In this document: positions 25,879 to 34,597 of the stretch, one piece after another
How positions within the stretch are numbered: the first letter of the stretch is position 1
Layout of the letters: every line of letters begins with the position of its first letter
Assembly (NCBI GenBank): GCA_023441965.1
Contig: JAEZNB010000100.1
Location: 1 to 55,666, forward strand
Reading direction: 5' to 3'
From: Bacillota bacterium
Lineage (GTDB): Bacteria; Bacillota; Clostridia; Lachnospirales; Lachnospiraceae
DNA length: 55,666 nt
Notes under the pieces: model-generated
Database searches by the model: none
What the model was told of the DNA's origin: nothing
Seen by the model: only the letters and a program-made list of their open reading frames with translations
Program-made: the position numbers and the translations under genes

Positions 25879-26339
25879 ACCGGAATACCAGAATGCAATA
25901 TGCCTTTGACAAAGAAGTCTTTAACGCGGGAGATATTGTACTGCTATGTAATGCGCTCCCCAATATACCCTACTTTATAGCCATGCTCTTCGGCTGCATC
26001 ATGCCGGTCGGGACTACCATCGGTATAGCCTTTACCATATCTTTCTGGCTTACTCTGGTGGCTCTGACGAGAAGCGCCTTTATCCTGCAAAAGGGCTGGA
26101 AAAGCGTTGCAGGCCTGTTAAGGTATCACCCCACCAAGAGAAGTACCATCCGAATGAGCAGGTATACCCTAGTTTTTAAGAGCATGCTGCTGGAGCTGCT
26201 GATTACAGCCATCCCCATGATCCTGTTCTTCTACTGGTTTGATCCACTGAAATTTATCGCTGCCCTGCTGACCGTAGCAGCTACCATGACTCTGGTAGGC
26301 ATCATCGGGATTGAGCTGTCTATGTCTATGGAATACTAA
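25875..26339 (+). CDS. Membrane protein, second permease of the YtrA module
   Basis: The 154-residue protein has about four hydrophobic segments (about 30-47, 50-70, 103-122 and 128-148) with no soluble domain. It starts 4 bases before the end of the ATPase gene, so it is its likely partner. It is shorter than usual ABC-2 permeases (about 220-260), so it may be reduced or act as a multimer. Last gene of the module. Confidence 0.7.
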   Translation: MNRNTRMQYAFDKEVFNAGDIVLLCNALPNIPYFIAMLFGCIMPVGTTIGIAFTISFWLTLVALTRSAFILQKGWKSVAGLLRYHPTKRSTIRMSRYTLVFKSMLLELLITAIPMILFFYWFDPLKFIAALLTVAATMTLVGIIGIELSMSMEY

Positions 26340-26467
26340 TTCCATGGACTATTTGCTCCAAGGAATTCTAATTCTAAAACGTATTCCTTCCATTGCATTT
26401 TACTTCCAAGGTATATTTATTAGGAAGCGAAAGCCACACATGGATACTGCTCATGCTACGAAACTGC

Positions 26468-26496
26468 TTGGGTATTTTCCTGTCCTGTGTTAAAAT
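26468..26496 (+). promoter_or_regulatory. Candidate promoter of the GH39 gene
   Basis: TTGGGT (26468-26473), 17 bases, TAAAAT (26491-26496), 45 bases before the start codon. No catabolite-response or XylR operator was recognised nearby. Confidence 0.5.
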
Positions 26497-26541
26497 AGTA
26501 GAAGTTCTATCATTATTTAGTAACCGGGAAGGAGAATCCGA

Positions 26542-28074
26542 ATGCAAATCAAACATACAATCCCTGATAATGCCTCCTTTAGCTTTCATAACAATGCCCT
26601 CTTCTGTATCGGCACCGGCCGTATGGGACTGGCACTGCAAAAGGCTTATCATGATCAGCTGGCCCTGGTCCAGGAGGACATCCATTTTTCTTATATCCGC
26701 GGTCATGGGCTGTTTTCCGACGACATGGCGATTTATCAAGAATATGAAGAGGATGGGGTCATTACGGCCGAGTATAACTTCACCTATCTGGATATGGTGA
26801 TGGATGATTATCTCTCCCTCGGCTTAAAGCCATTTTTGGAACTGGGCTTTATGCCTGAGAAGATTGCTTCAGGTACACAGACTGTCTTTTATTGGAAGGG
26901 CCATGTAACCCCTCCGAGAGATTATCAGCAGTGGGCTGATCTGATTCAGGCCACTCTTCGCCATCTGATCGACAGGTATGGCCGTGAGGAGGTCTTAAGC
27001 TGGCCGATTGAGGTATGGAACGAGCCGAATCTGCCGGGCTTCTGGAAGGATGCCGATATGCAGGAATACTTCAAGCTATATGAGGTATCTGCCAAGGCGG
27101 TGAAGGAAGTGGATCCGGGACTTCGCGTCGGAGGTCCTGCCATCTGCGGTGTTGACGATGAACGCTGGCTGACAGAATTTCTGACCCACTGCTCTAAGGA
27201 AAAGCTTCCCCTGGACTTTGTCACCCGCCACGCTTATGCGACCGAGCTGCCGGACAGCGTCGGTCATTACCACTACCAGCTGCTTCGGAGTCCTAAGGTC
27301 ATGCTGGATGAGCTTACCGTCAGTCGCAACATTATAGACAGCTTTCCGGAATACCGGGGAATGGAGATGCATATCACAGAATTCAACACCTCCTATACCC
27401 CCAAGAATCCGATTCATGATACGAATCTGAATGCTGCATTTATAGCCAGGCTTTTGAGTGAGATGGGGGATACATCTGCCTCCTATTCCTATTGGACCTT
27501 CGGAGATATCTTCGAGGAAATGGGGGTGGCCTTTACTCCCTTCTCCGGCTGCTTCGGCCTGGTGGCTAACGGCATGATCCGCAAACCCACCTTCTGGACC
27601 TTCTCCTTCTATCGTCAGCTGAAGGGAAGTGGCGTTACCCGTGAGGAGAATTACATCCTGACCAAAGAGAGTGACGGCACCCTGCACGGAATCGCCTGGA
27701 ACCCGGTGGAAGCTGTACAGGAAGCCTCAGATCTTGATCTTAGCCTGACGCTGCCCATCCCAGACGGCGAGTATGCATTCATTACCAAGCTGGTGGATGA
27801 AGCTGTATGTAACCCTCTAAAGGCTTGGCTGGAGCTTGGCTCACCGAAGAACCCTTCCAAGGAACAGCTGGAGTTGATCCAGGCTTGCTCCCTGCCTCAG
27901 GTAGCCATTAAGAGAATGAGTATTACCTCTGGGACCATTACGATTCCGCTCCACCTCTCCAGAAATGCCCTGCTTTATTTTCGGCTTCAAAAGCTTAGCC
28001 CTGAGCTGGACCGCGGCTTTCTGCCCGAACGGATACAGGGAGCACAGGATGAAACAGATCCGATAAGTCCCTGA
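26542..28074 (+). CDS. xynB: Glycoside hydrolase family 39, probable beta-xylosidase
   Basis: The 510-residue protein has no signal peptide, so it works on imported xylo-oligosaccharides. The general acid/base lies in PIEVWNEPNLPGFW and the nucleophile in MHITEFNTSYTP, both hallmarks of GH39; the barrel spans residues about 15-350 and a beta-sandwich closes the protein. The length matches GH39 xylosidases (about 500). AAGGAG lies 9 bases before the ATG. It is monocistronic between two ABC modules. alpha-L-iduronidase, the other GH39 activity, is not expected in this organism. Confidence 0.88.
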   Translation: MQIKHTIPDNASFSFHNNALFCIGTGRMGLALQKAYHDQLALVQEDIHFSYIRGHGLFSDDMAIYQEYEEDGVITAEYNFTYLDMVMDDYLSLGLKPFLELGFMPEKIASGTQTVFYWKGHVTPPRDYQQWADLIQATLRHLIDRYGREEVLSWPIEVWNEPNLPGFWKDADMQEYFKLYEVSAKAVKEVDPGLRVGGPAICGVDDERWLTEFLTHCSKEKLPLDFVTRHAYATELPDSVGHYHYQLLRSPKVMLDELTVSRNIIDSFPEYRGMEMHITEFNTSYTPKNPIHDTNLNAAFIARLLSEMGDTSASYSYWTFGDIFEEMGVAFTPFSGCFGLVANGMIRKPTFWTFSFYRQLKGSGVTREENYILTKESDGTLHGIAWNPVEAVQEASDLDLSLTLPIPDGEYAFITKLVDEAVCNPLKAWLELGSPKNPSKEQLELIQACSLPQVAIKRMSITSGTITIPLHLSRNALLYFRLQKLSPELDRGFLPERIQGAQDETDPISP

Positions 28075-28132
28075 TCCTTACCGTTAGGTAAAAGGTGCTT
28101 TCTCACCAAGCGAATACTATTGTTTTGACAAG

Positions 28133-28180
28133 AAGAGAATATGCTCCCCATGCTGTAGTATTCGGGATCATATTCTCTTT
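28133..28180. terminator. Bidirectional terminator between the GH39 gene and the second ABC module
   Basis: AAGAGAATATG pairs with CATATTCTCTT around a loop of about 26 bases with an inner stem; T-rich runs follow on both strands. The two flanking genes converge here. Confidence 0.75.
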
Positions 28181-28196
28181 TCTGTTACATAGATTC

Positions 28197-28949
28197 CTAT
28201 CTCTTATCTACCGATCTTCTGATCAGAAGCCAGCTGAAGCTTAAGAAGAGGACAGTCCCTACAATAGCGGATAGGAGGAAGTTATAGGGATGATCCTTCT
28301 TTAAACCAAGGATAGTACCCAACATATACCCGATAAACCTGCTGATTCTTCCATTTGTAATCGTAGCATCCACAATCGGTAATACAAAGAAGAAGCCTGT
28401 GGGAAGACCGACAGAGACAGCGATCTTAGCCGCCTTACTCATTCTGTAATAGGCAGTCGTGATAAAGTAACCAAGGGAGAAGGTCAAGAAGTATAAACAG
28501 AGAGTGAGCAATATGCCCTCCGCATTCTTCTGCAGGAAGCCAAGCTCCTTCGCCCGGTTATAGAAGATATCCTCATATAATCCGCTTATATGAAAGGACG
28601 GATTATTACGGGTCAGTCCTGATATAATGTTAACGATAATACGGTCAATCACCATCATTCCGCTGCAAATAATACCTGAAGCAATCAGCCGACTAAAAAA
28701 CATGGTTTTACGCGATACCCCATTCTGTAAGAGCATCAGGAAGGTTTCCTTAAAGGAATTCAAACCAAGCACAAACAGAAAAATGGCCGTGGACGTCTCT
28801 ATGCCGCCTGAGCTTTGGAAGTTGGAGGTATCCGACAAGGATATGGATATCCCAAAAAATACGATGATTAATGCTACTACCAGATAATATATCATGATAG
28901 ATTTTTTGGAATCATCTATCTGATAACTGTATGCTGCTTTCATATTCAT
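28197..28949 (-). CDS. ABC permease of the second YtrA module
   Basis: The 250-residue membrane protein is the third gene of GntR-ATPase-permease. The start at 28949 follows a GGGGGG run at 7 bases; a frame seven codons longer exists. Six or so hydrophobic segments (about 24-42, 55-75, 92-112, 145-168, 180-198, 220-238) match ABC-2 permeases. It overlaps the end of the ATPase frame slightly only in the longer form. Confidence 0.8.
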   Translation of the reverse strand: MNMKAAYSYQIDDSKKSIMIYYLVVALIIVFFGISISLSDTSNFQSSGGIETSTAIFLFVLGLNSFKETFLMLLQNGVSRKTMFFSRLIASGIICSGMMVIDRIIVNIISGLTRNNPSFHISGLYEDIFYNRAKELGFLQKNAEGILLTLCLYFLTFSLGYFITTAYYRMSKAAKIAVSVGLPTGFFFVLPIVDATITNGRISRFIGYMLGTILGLKKDHPYNFLLSAIVGTVLFLSFSWLLIRRSVDKR

Positions 28950-28962
28950 TCTTCTTCCCCCC

Positions 28963-29811
28963 CTAAGCATTCGTCAGCTGGACAAACAGCTTCTGCAGAT
29001 CCATCTTCGTGACCTCAATTCCCTCCGGTATCCCGGTCCGGTCCAGCTCTCCAAGTATATATGCTGACTTTAAGCCCCCTAAGCCGTCTGTTCCGATGAC
29101 ATTCTTGCCAAGGATATAGCTGTCAATCTTTGCAGCCGCACCTGACACGGTATAGCCCTTCGATAGAAGCTCATCTCTTGTTTCATTCTTAATGATCTTG
29201 CCCTTCTTAATGATCATGACATTCTCAACTACATTGGATACCTCCTCGATCAGGTGGGTGGAAACCACGATGGTACAAGGATTGTTGCTGTATTTCTCGA
29301 TCAGCAGGCGATAAAAGAGCTCTCTGTTATTCGCATCCAACCCCAGAACCGGTTCATCCAACAGGACATAAGGTGTGTTGACCGACAGGGCGATGATTAC
29401 CTTGAATATGGAATTAAAGCCGGTGGATAATGCCTTAACCGCTTTATTCGTATTCAGTTCAAACAGCTCAGAGGCATGCATGGCATATTCCATATCAAAG
29501 TCGGGATAAAAGGCCTTGGTCCATTGATAGATGTCCTTGACCTTCATCTTGGTCGGATAATAGTCCTTCTCGCTCATCATATAGATCTTCTTCTGAGCGG
29601 CATCATTCTCCTTGGCAGGCATGCCATCGATCAATATCTCTCCCTCTGAAGCAAAGATATGATTTGTGATAATGTTCAGCAGCGTGGTCTTGCCTGCTCC
29701 GTTTCTGCCCAGTAAGCCGTAAATCTTATTCTCCTCAAAGGTTAGGCTGACCTGATCCAGTGCACGGGTATTCCCGTAATTCTTCGTAATATTTCTCACT
29801 TCAATACTCAT
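28963..29811 (-). CDS. ABC transporter ATP-binding protein of the second YtrA module
   Basis: The 282-residue ATPase has Walker A GRNGAGKTT, a deviant signature (KALSTGFNSIFKVIIALS), Walker B YVLLDEPVLGLDA and H-loop STHLIEEVS. ATGA overlap couples it to the GntR gene upstream. Layout is the same as the clostridial YtrA-ABC units; substrate unknown. Confidence 0.9.
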   Translation of the reverse strand: MSIEVRNITKNYGNTRALDQVSLTFEENKIYGLLGRNGAGKTTLLNIITNHIFASEGEILIDGMPAKENDAAQKKIYMMSEKDYYPTKMKVKDIYQWTKAFYPDFDMEYAMHASELFELNTNKAVKALSTGFNSIFKVIIALSVNTPYVLLDEPVLGLDANNRELFYRLLIEKYSNNPCTIVVSTHLIEEVSNVVENVMIIKKGKIIKNETRDELLSKGYTVSGAAAKIDSYILGKNVIGTDGLGGLKSAYILGELDRTGIPEGIEVTKMDLQKLFVQLTNA

Positions 29812-30176
29812 TTTCCAAACCCTCTTTCCAGCATAGATATAATATCTTCCTTGGTTAGTTGAAGCCGCTTCGCTTCCTCAATAAGACTGCCAATATAATT
29901 GTCATAAAATAAATCCTTTCTCTTACCCTTCAGCTTTTCCACTGCTCCTGACGCAACAAACATACCTAACCCCCGTTTCTTATATAAGATTCCTTCATCT
30001 ACCAGCATCGATATTCCCTTTAAGGCTGTCGCCGGGTTGATCCGATAGGTGGCAGAAAATTCTGTTATGGAGGGTATCTGACTTTCTTCCTCATAGGCAC
30101 CGGTCAGTATGGCATCCTCGATCCCCTCAGCGATTTGGATAAATATGGGCCGCTCACTATCAAAGTTCAAAAACAT
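29808..30176 (-). CDS. GntR family (YtrA subfamily) regulator of the second ABC module
   Basis: The 122-residue protein has the winged helix FIQIAEGIEDAILTGAYEEESQIPSITEFSATYRINPATALKGISMLVDEGI and a short helical tail without an effector domain. It is first in its operon. The promoter at 30321-30349 is close to consensus and an inverted repeat lies just downstream of the -10, which makes autoregulation likely. Confidence 0.9.
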   Translation of the reverse strand: MFLNFDSERPIFIQIAEGIEDAILTGAYEEESQIPSITEFSATYRINPATALKGISMLVDEGILYKKRGLGMFVASGAVEKLKGKRKDLFYDNYIGSLIEEAKRLQLTKEDIISMLERGFGK

Positions 30177-30291
30177 GTGGACCCTCCTTTCTCCTTATGG
30201 ATTGTTCCTGGTACTTTCCTAAGCCACTGTCTCTTAATTTTTCTATTAAGTGATACATTAATTGGTTCTTACCTCTTTCCAAGATATTCGG

Positions 30292-30315
30292 TTAGTTAGT
30301 CAAGTAATTAACTAA
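30292..30315 (-). promoter_or_regulatory. Candidate operator of the second YtrA module
   Basis: A perfect inverted repeat TTAGTTA - 10 bases - TAACTAA spans the expected transcription start. Its sequence differs from the CTGTATAT repeat of the first module, so the two regulators probably do not cross-talk. Confidence 0.6.
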
Positions 30316-30320
30316 TACAG

Positions 30321-30349
30321 AGTATAACCCCCTTTCCTAATACTGTCAA
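30321..30349 (-). promoter_or_regulatory. Promoter of the second YtrA/ABC operon
   Basis: On the minus strand TTGACA (30344-30349), 17 bases, TATACT (30321-30326). The leader is about 135 bases long. Confidence 0.85.
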
Positions 30350-30397
30350 TAGGAAAATGAATGATTTTAAAAATTTTTAAAAATTTGCAAAGAGTAC

Positions 30398-30442
30398 TTT
30401 ACCTGTCGTAGTAATTGTGTTATACTCTGTTTACTACGACAG
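30398..30442 (+). promoter_or_regulatory. Promoter and 12-bp perfect inverted repeat of the padR-HAAS operon
   Basis: TTTACC (30398-30403), 17 bases and TATACT (30421-30426) form the promoter. A perfect repeat CTGTCGTAGTAA (30403-30414) / TTACTACGACAG (30431-30442), centred between its arms by 16 bases, brackets the -10. This is a strong candidate for the PadR operator, since the padR gene follows at 30503. Confidence 0.8.
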
Positions 30443-30502
30443 ATGAAGTAGTTATGCAGATGGCCCGCGCACCCATCTGCTCATAAGAAGGAGGGATCAT
30501 TG

Positions 30503-30835
30503 ATGATCAGCAGTGATGTGATCAGAGGGTATAATGATACGATCATCCTATTCTTCCTCCTGGAGGGTGAATCCTATGGGTACGAGATATCCAAGAACAT
30601 AAAGGGTCGGTCAGAAGGTAAATATATCATGAAGGAAACGACTCTATATTCTGCCTTCAACCGCTTGGAGAGCAACGGATATATCGAATCCTTTTTTGGA
30701 GAAGAAACCTTCGGAAAGAGACGGACCTATTACCGAATCACACCGTCAGGACTTGCTTATTACAAGGAGAAATGTGAAGAATGGGCATTAACCCAAGATG
30801 TAATTAATCGATTTATAAAGGAGTGGGATGAATAA
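30503..30835 (+). CDS. PadR family transcriptional regulator
   Basis: The 110-residue protein is a winged-helix PadR: IILFFLLEGESYGYEISKNI, then KETTLYSAFNRLESNGYIESF and GKRRTYYRITPSGLAYY. ATG at 30503 is chosen, 7 bases after GGAGGG; TTG at 30500 is possible. It overlaps the HAAS gene by one base (TAATG). PadR/HAAS pairs are common in Clostridia and sense envelope or drug stress; the ligand is unknown. Confidence 0.92.
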   Translation: MISSDVIRGYNDTIILFFLLEGESYGYEISKNIKGRSEGKYIMKETTLYSAFNRLESNGYIESFFGEETFGKRRTYYRITPSGLAYYKEKCEEWALTQDVINRFIKEWDE

Positions 30836-31815
30836 TGGAAACTATTAAAATGTATCTGGATAACATGTTTTCCGCATTACCTAAGACAGCTCAGATGGCA
30901 GAAATAAAAAACAACATTCTCTCTAATATGGAAGAGAAATATAATGAGCTGAAGGCAGCAGGTAAATCCGAGAACGAAGCCATCGGCATCGTCATTTCGG
31001 AGTTCGGAAACATAGACGAGCTGGTAAATGAGCTGGGAATAAAACGGGAGGAAGAGACCGAGAACTCTCCCCTGATTACGAAGGAGGAGACTTACTCCTA
31101 TCTGGCGGTGAAGAAGACCACCGGCCTACAGATCGGTATTGGCGTGTTCCTGTGTATCCTTGCCCCTGCTGTCTTGATTTTACTGAATAAGCTCTTTGAT
31201 GACGGGGTCTTCGGCACCGGCTTCCCGCAGAGAGCCGGATCGGTATTAAGCCTGATCCCTATGTTCCTGCTGGTCGCCGTGGCTGTTGGTATCTTCATCT
31301 TCTCAGGCATGAACTTTGAAAAGTATAAGTATATAGAAAATGGGGTGACTCTTCCGCTCGGAGTAAAGTCCGACATACAGAAGCTCTATGACAGCTATAA
31401 GCGTCCCTATATCATCAGCTTGATTACCGGTATCAGTCTCCTGATCCTCTCCCCCATTTCTCTCTTTGTGACCTCTGTGATGGGAGATGATTATACACAG
31501 TATGGCGTGGTAATCCTGCTTGGTATCGTTGCCATTGCAATATTTGATATCAGCTGTTTTAGCACGGTTCGGGAAGGCTATTGCCGCCTCTTGAAGATTG
31601 AGGAGTATCAGCCGAAGCAGCAGCGTAAGGAGGATAAAGTTATAGGTGCTGTCGCTTCTATCGTATGGCCCTTATCCGTAGCCATCTTCCTCTTCTGCGG
31701 CTTTGTCTATCAGACATGGGGGAAGGCTTGGGTCGTATTCCCGATCACAGGAGTTCTCTTTGGTATGTTCTGTGCTGCCTACAGCATCATAACCGGAAAT
31801 AATGATCATCAATAA
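30835..31815 (+). CDS. HAAS-domain membrane protein (DUF1700-like)
   Basis: The 326-residue protein has an N-terminal HAAS helix bundle (residues about 1-75: LDNMFSALPKTAQMAEIKNNILSNMEEKYNELKAAGKSENEAIGIVISEFGNIDELVNELG), a linker, and about six membrane segments in 98-320. HAAS domains are thought to regulate the attached membrane part together with PadR partners. The pair is coupled by TAATG. No function has been shown for this type. Confidence 0.85.
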   Translation: METIKMYLDNMFSALPKTAQMAEIKNNILSNMEEKYNELKAAGKSENEAIGIVISEFGNIDELVNELGIKREEETENSPLITKEETYSYLAVKKTTGLQIGIGVFLCILAPAVLILLNKLFDDGVFGTGFPQRAGSVLSLIPMFLLVAVAVGIFIFSGMNFEKYKYIENGVTLPLGVKSDIQKLYDSYKRPYIISLITGISLLILSPISLFVTSVMGDDYTQYGVVILLGIVAIAIFDISCFSTVREGYCRLLKIEEYQPKQQRKEDKVIGAVASIVWPLSVAIFLFCGFVYQTWGKAWVVFPITGVLFGMFCAAYSIITGNNDHQ

Positions 31816-31857
31816 AGCACACCTCATAAACTGATCGCCCTATCTGTTCCTTAATGT

Positions 31858-31916
31858 AAAACCAGGCATAACAAATCCCTGTGGTTCATCCACGATGGAC
31901 TGTGTGCCTGGTTTTC
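31858..31916. terminator. Bidirectional terminator
   Basis: AAACCAGGCA pairs with TGCCTGGTTT around a structured loop; T runs on the plus strand (TTTTCTG) and on the minus strand (TTTTAC) suit both the HAAS and the GNAT gene. Confidence 0.7.
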
Positions 31917-31927
31917 TGTACCTTCAT

Positions 31928-32458
31928 TCACCATTCCTCCGAAAGGATTGCATATTGATAGGTATCCTGCCAGAGGGGTTTCCCCTCTCCATCTGTTTTA
32001 AAATAAACATTCTGGAGCTCGTGGCCTTCCCTTCTCATATGTAATCGCTCCAGCAGCTTCCAGGAAGCTTGGTTACAGGGATTGCAGCTTGCCACCACTC
32101 TACGGATCTCCTTCTCATGAAAGGCATAGTCAAGCAAGGCCTCCACACTTTCTGTCGCATATCCGCAGCCCTGATAATGCCGGTTAAATACATAGCCCAG
32201 CTCCCAGGTACCAAATTCCCTCTTGGAAAAATATAAATTACCGATCATTTTTCCGGACGCCTGCAGACAAACAGCCAGGAACTCCTCATTCTTGGATCGT
32301 CTGACCGCCTCCAGCCTGCATTGTTCTCTGGTGTAAGGAGGATAGGGCTCATACCTTACCACTTCCTCATCAGAAAGATACTCATACAGGTCCTCAAAAT
32401 CCTCCGGCCGGAAGCGCCGGATCAGTAGTCTCGGTGTGAATAGGTTTATGTTCTCCAT
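31928..32458 (-). CDS. GNAT acetyltransferase, RimJ/RimL-like
   Basis: The 176-residue protein starts at 32458, behind GGAGGA; a longer frame reaches into the sugar permease gene and is not used. It shows TPRLLIRRFRPEDFEDLYEYLSDEEVVRYE, then GYVFNRHYQGCGYATESVEALLDYAF with the acetyl-CoA loop, and CNPCNQASWKLLERLHM. Such enzymes acetylate ribosomal-protein N-termini or small amines; the substrate cannot be told. The gene follows the ABC operon terminator. Confidence 0.88.
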   Translation of the reverse strand: MENINLFTPRLLIRRFRPEDFEDLYEYLSDEEVVRYEPYPPYTREQCRLEAVRRSKNEEFLAVCLQASGKMIGNLYFSKREFGTWELGYVFNRHYQGCGYATESVEALLDYAFHEKEIRRVVASCNPCNQASWKLLERLHMRREGHELQNVYFKTDGEGKPLWQDTYQYAILSEEW

Positions 32459-32469
32459 ATTGCTCCTCC

Positions 32470-32525
32470 GAATAAAAATAACATTGCCGCTTCCATCATA
32501 TAACAAACTGGTGGAAACGGCAATG
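32470..32525 (-). terminator. Terminator of the CUT1 sugar ABC operon
   Basis: On the minus strand ATTGCCGTTTCCA / TGGAAGCGGCAAT (one G-T pair) is followed by GTTATTTTTATTC. Confidence 0.8.
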
Positions 32526-32556
32526 CTTTCTATTTGATAGGAGGTATCATGCATTA

Positions 32557-33477
32557 TTAACCTTTGACAGCACCCTGGGTCAGACCACTGTAGATCTGCT
32601 TCTGGCAAAGGATAAAGATGATCAGTGCCGGCAGCATCGTAATGATGACTCCTGCAGTAATGTAGTTATACTGGTTCCCATAAGGCCCGGTAAAGGTATA
32701 GAGGGAGGTAGACACCGTAACCAGTCTGGCCTTGGTCTGAAGGTAAAGATTAGCCATGTAATATTCGTTATAGGTAGCAACTCCCTTTAAAATCATACAG
32801 GTAATGATGGCCGGCTTTAAGAGTGGGAAGAGGATCTTAAAGAAAACCCCAAAATAGGTAGCCCCATCCATAATCGCCGATTCATCAAGAGAAGTTGATA
32901 TATTTTCAAAAAACTGCAGGAAGATATAGACTGAGATGACATCCACGCCCATCATCAGAATCATATAACCATGGAGCTTATCAATCAGCTGCAGGGTATG
33001 CATGATCTGATAGACCGTGACCTGGGTCGCTATTCCGGGAATTAAGGCAGCGAAAAGAAAGAGATTTCTCACCAGGCCGTTCCCCGGGAATCTAAATCTG
33101 CTTAATATATAGGAAAGCATAGAGCTGAACAGGATAGAGCCTCCCAATACAAAGATCAGGATGATCAGCGAGTTCCGAAAGGCCACGCCCATGTTGGCAT
33201 CCTGCCAGGCAATCTTAAAATTCTCAAAATAGGTAAAGCTACCGGGAAGGGTCATTACATTGGTGCTTGCATACTCCTCCTCGGTTTTAAAGGCCGTGAT
33301 AAAGGTCGAAGCCATGGGGAGCAGGGCAATGAAGGCAGCCAGCAGCAGGGAACCATACTTTATGATTACCCGAAGCGCACTCCCAAGCTTCTTCCCCATG
33401 CTCTTCATAATGGAGATCAAGCGAGAGCCATAGCGGAAGAAGCTCCGAAAACCCTTCGGCTTTCCAACAGTGTCCAT
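32557..33477 (-). CDS. CUT1 sugar ABC permease (MalG type)
   Basis: The 306-residue inner-membrane subunit has six hydrophobic segments and the EAA loop near residue 206 (ESAIMDGATYFGVFFKILFPLLKPAI), where the ATPase docks. It overlaps the end of the upstream permease by one base. Together with the second permease and the binding protein it forms a sugar importer; no ATPase lies here, so a shared MsmK-like ATPase encoded elsewhere is expected. Confidence 0.92.
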   Translation of the reverse strand: MDTVGKPKGFRSFFRYGSRLISIMKSMGKKLGSALRVIIKYGSLLLAAFIALLPMASTFITAFKTEEEYASTNVMTLPGSFTYFENFKIAWQDANMGVAFRNSLIILIFVLGGSILFSSMLSYILSRFRFPGNGLVRNLFLFAALIPGIATQVTVYQIMHTLQLIDKLHGYMILMMGVDVISVYIFLQFFENISTSLDESAIMDGATYFGVFFKILFPLLKPAIITCMILKGVATYNEYYMANLYLQTKARLVTVSTSLYTFTGPYGNQYNYITAGVIITMLPALIIFILCQKQIYSGLTQGAVKG

Positions 33478-34493
33478 TATCTTGCCTCCCTTCTCTGATA
33501 CCTTCTAAGCCTCCTGCGGGTCCTTTTGGACACATCCGCATTCGCATCACTGAATACGTATTTGAACAGGAGCTTCTGGCCTATCGTAACGATGATGATC
33601 AGGCTGAACAGAACCAGTGCCATCGCCGAGGCCTTTCCTACCTTCTGCAGATCGCTGTGGGCGATGTTATGCATCAGATAGAAATAGGTTGCCGTCCCTC
33701 TGGTTCCGCCGGTGATGACATAGGGCGGTTCAAAGGCACTTAGGGAACCGGTGACGGACAGAATCAGATTCAAAACCACAATGGTCTGGATACTCGGTAG
33801 GATGATATAACGGAACTGGCGTCGCCGATTCGCTCCGTCGATACTGGCCGCCTCATAAAGCTCCTTATCCACTGACATGATCGCACCGATGAAGAGCACC
33901 ATGTTCTGACCCAGATAACGCCAGACGGAGGTGGCTACCAGGGAAAAGTTATTGATCTTCTTATCTCTTAGCCAATAGGGCAGGTTCGCAGGATCAAAAC
34001 CGCACCAGGATAATACCGTATCCAGAACAAAGCCTCTGGTATATAAGAATCGGAAGGTTATTCCGATGGCTATTCCGCTTAATAGATAGGGAAAGAAAAT
34101 AGCTCCCTTAAAGAAGCTTCCTCCCTTGGTTTTAAAGCTCAACATAGTGGCAAAATAAAGTGCCAGTACCAGCTGTACCAGGGAACCCAGAAGATAATAG
34201 AAGGTAAGCTTCAGGGAACCCATGATTTCTTTGTCGCTTAAGATGCTGCTGTAATTATCGAAGCCGATAAACGTCCTTTTTCCGATATACTTCATATCAT
34301 ACAGGCTGAACTGGAACATTTTAAAGAAGGGTAAATAGGTGAATACAAACAACAGAAGCAAAGGTACCGTCATAAACAGGAACATGACCAGGAACCTTTG
34401 ACCCCGTCCGCTCTTCAACCATTGGAGCAGAGCAGGTTTATTTCTCACTGCCTTTGCTGCGACAGCCTCCTTGTTCTTACTGTGAATTCCCAT
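33477..34493 (-). CDS. CUT1 sugar ABC permease (MalF type)
   Basis: The 338-residue protein starts at 34493, 4 bases after GGAGG; an ORF 18 codons longer has no site. It has about six to seven membrane segments and the EAA loop YEAASIDGANRRRQFRYIILPSI. The N-terminal cytoplasmic segment is basic. The binding-protein gene is just upstream, separated by a strong hairpin at 34524-34590 that may make the two permeases less abundant than the binding protein. Confidence 0.92.
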   Translation of the reverse strand: MGIHSKNKEAVAAKAVRNKPALLQWLKSGRGQRFLVMFLFMTVPLLLLFVFTYLPFFKMFQFSLYDMKYIGKRTFIGFDNYSSILSDKEIMGSLKLTFYYLLGSLVQLVLALYFATMLSFKTKGGSFFKGAIFFPYLLSGIAIGITFRFLYTRGFVLDTVLSWCGFDPANLPYWLRDKKINNFSLVATSVWRYLGQNMVLFIGAIMSVDKELYEAASIDGANRRRQFRYIILPSIQTIVVLNLILSVTGSLSAFEPPYVITGGTRGTATYFYLMHNIAHSDLQKVGKASAMALVLFSLIIIVTIGQKLLFKYVFSDANADVSKRTRRRLRRYQRREAR

Positions 34494-34523
34494 AAGACCT
34501 CCGATTATGATATGTCTGATAAA

Positions 34524-34590
34524 GGACAGAGGAGACCGGACCCTCACGATTCTTTACTGCTAAACGGAACATCCGGTACTCCTCTGTCTG
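34524..34590. promoter_or_regulatory. Strong intercistronic hairpin between binding protein and permease genes
   Basis: GGACAGAGGAG-ACCGGA pairs with TCCGGT-CTCCTCTGTC across a 31-base loop (16 pairs, one bulge). The plus strand side ends in GTTTTT, the minus strand side in CCTTTA. It sits between the stop of the binding protein and the start of the first permease, the usual place for a partial terminator or mRNA stabiliser. Confidence 0.7.
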
Positions 34591-34597
34591 TTTTTAC

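Noticed and set aside
26341..26541. Possible attachment or IS end after the first YtrA module
   Set aside because: Only a short direct repeat of GGAATTCTAA type; no inverted repeats or transposase.
27076..27687. 203-codon minus-strand ORF
   Set aside because: Antisense shadow of the GH39 gene, whose catalytic motifs fix the coding strand.
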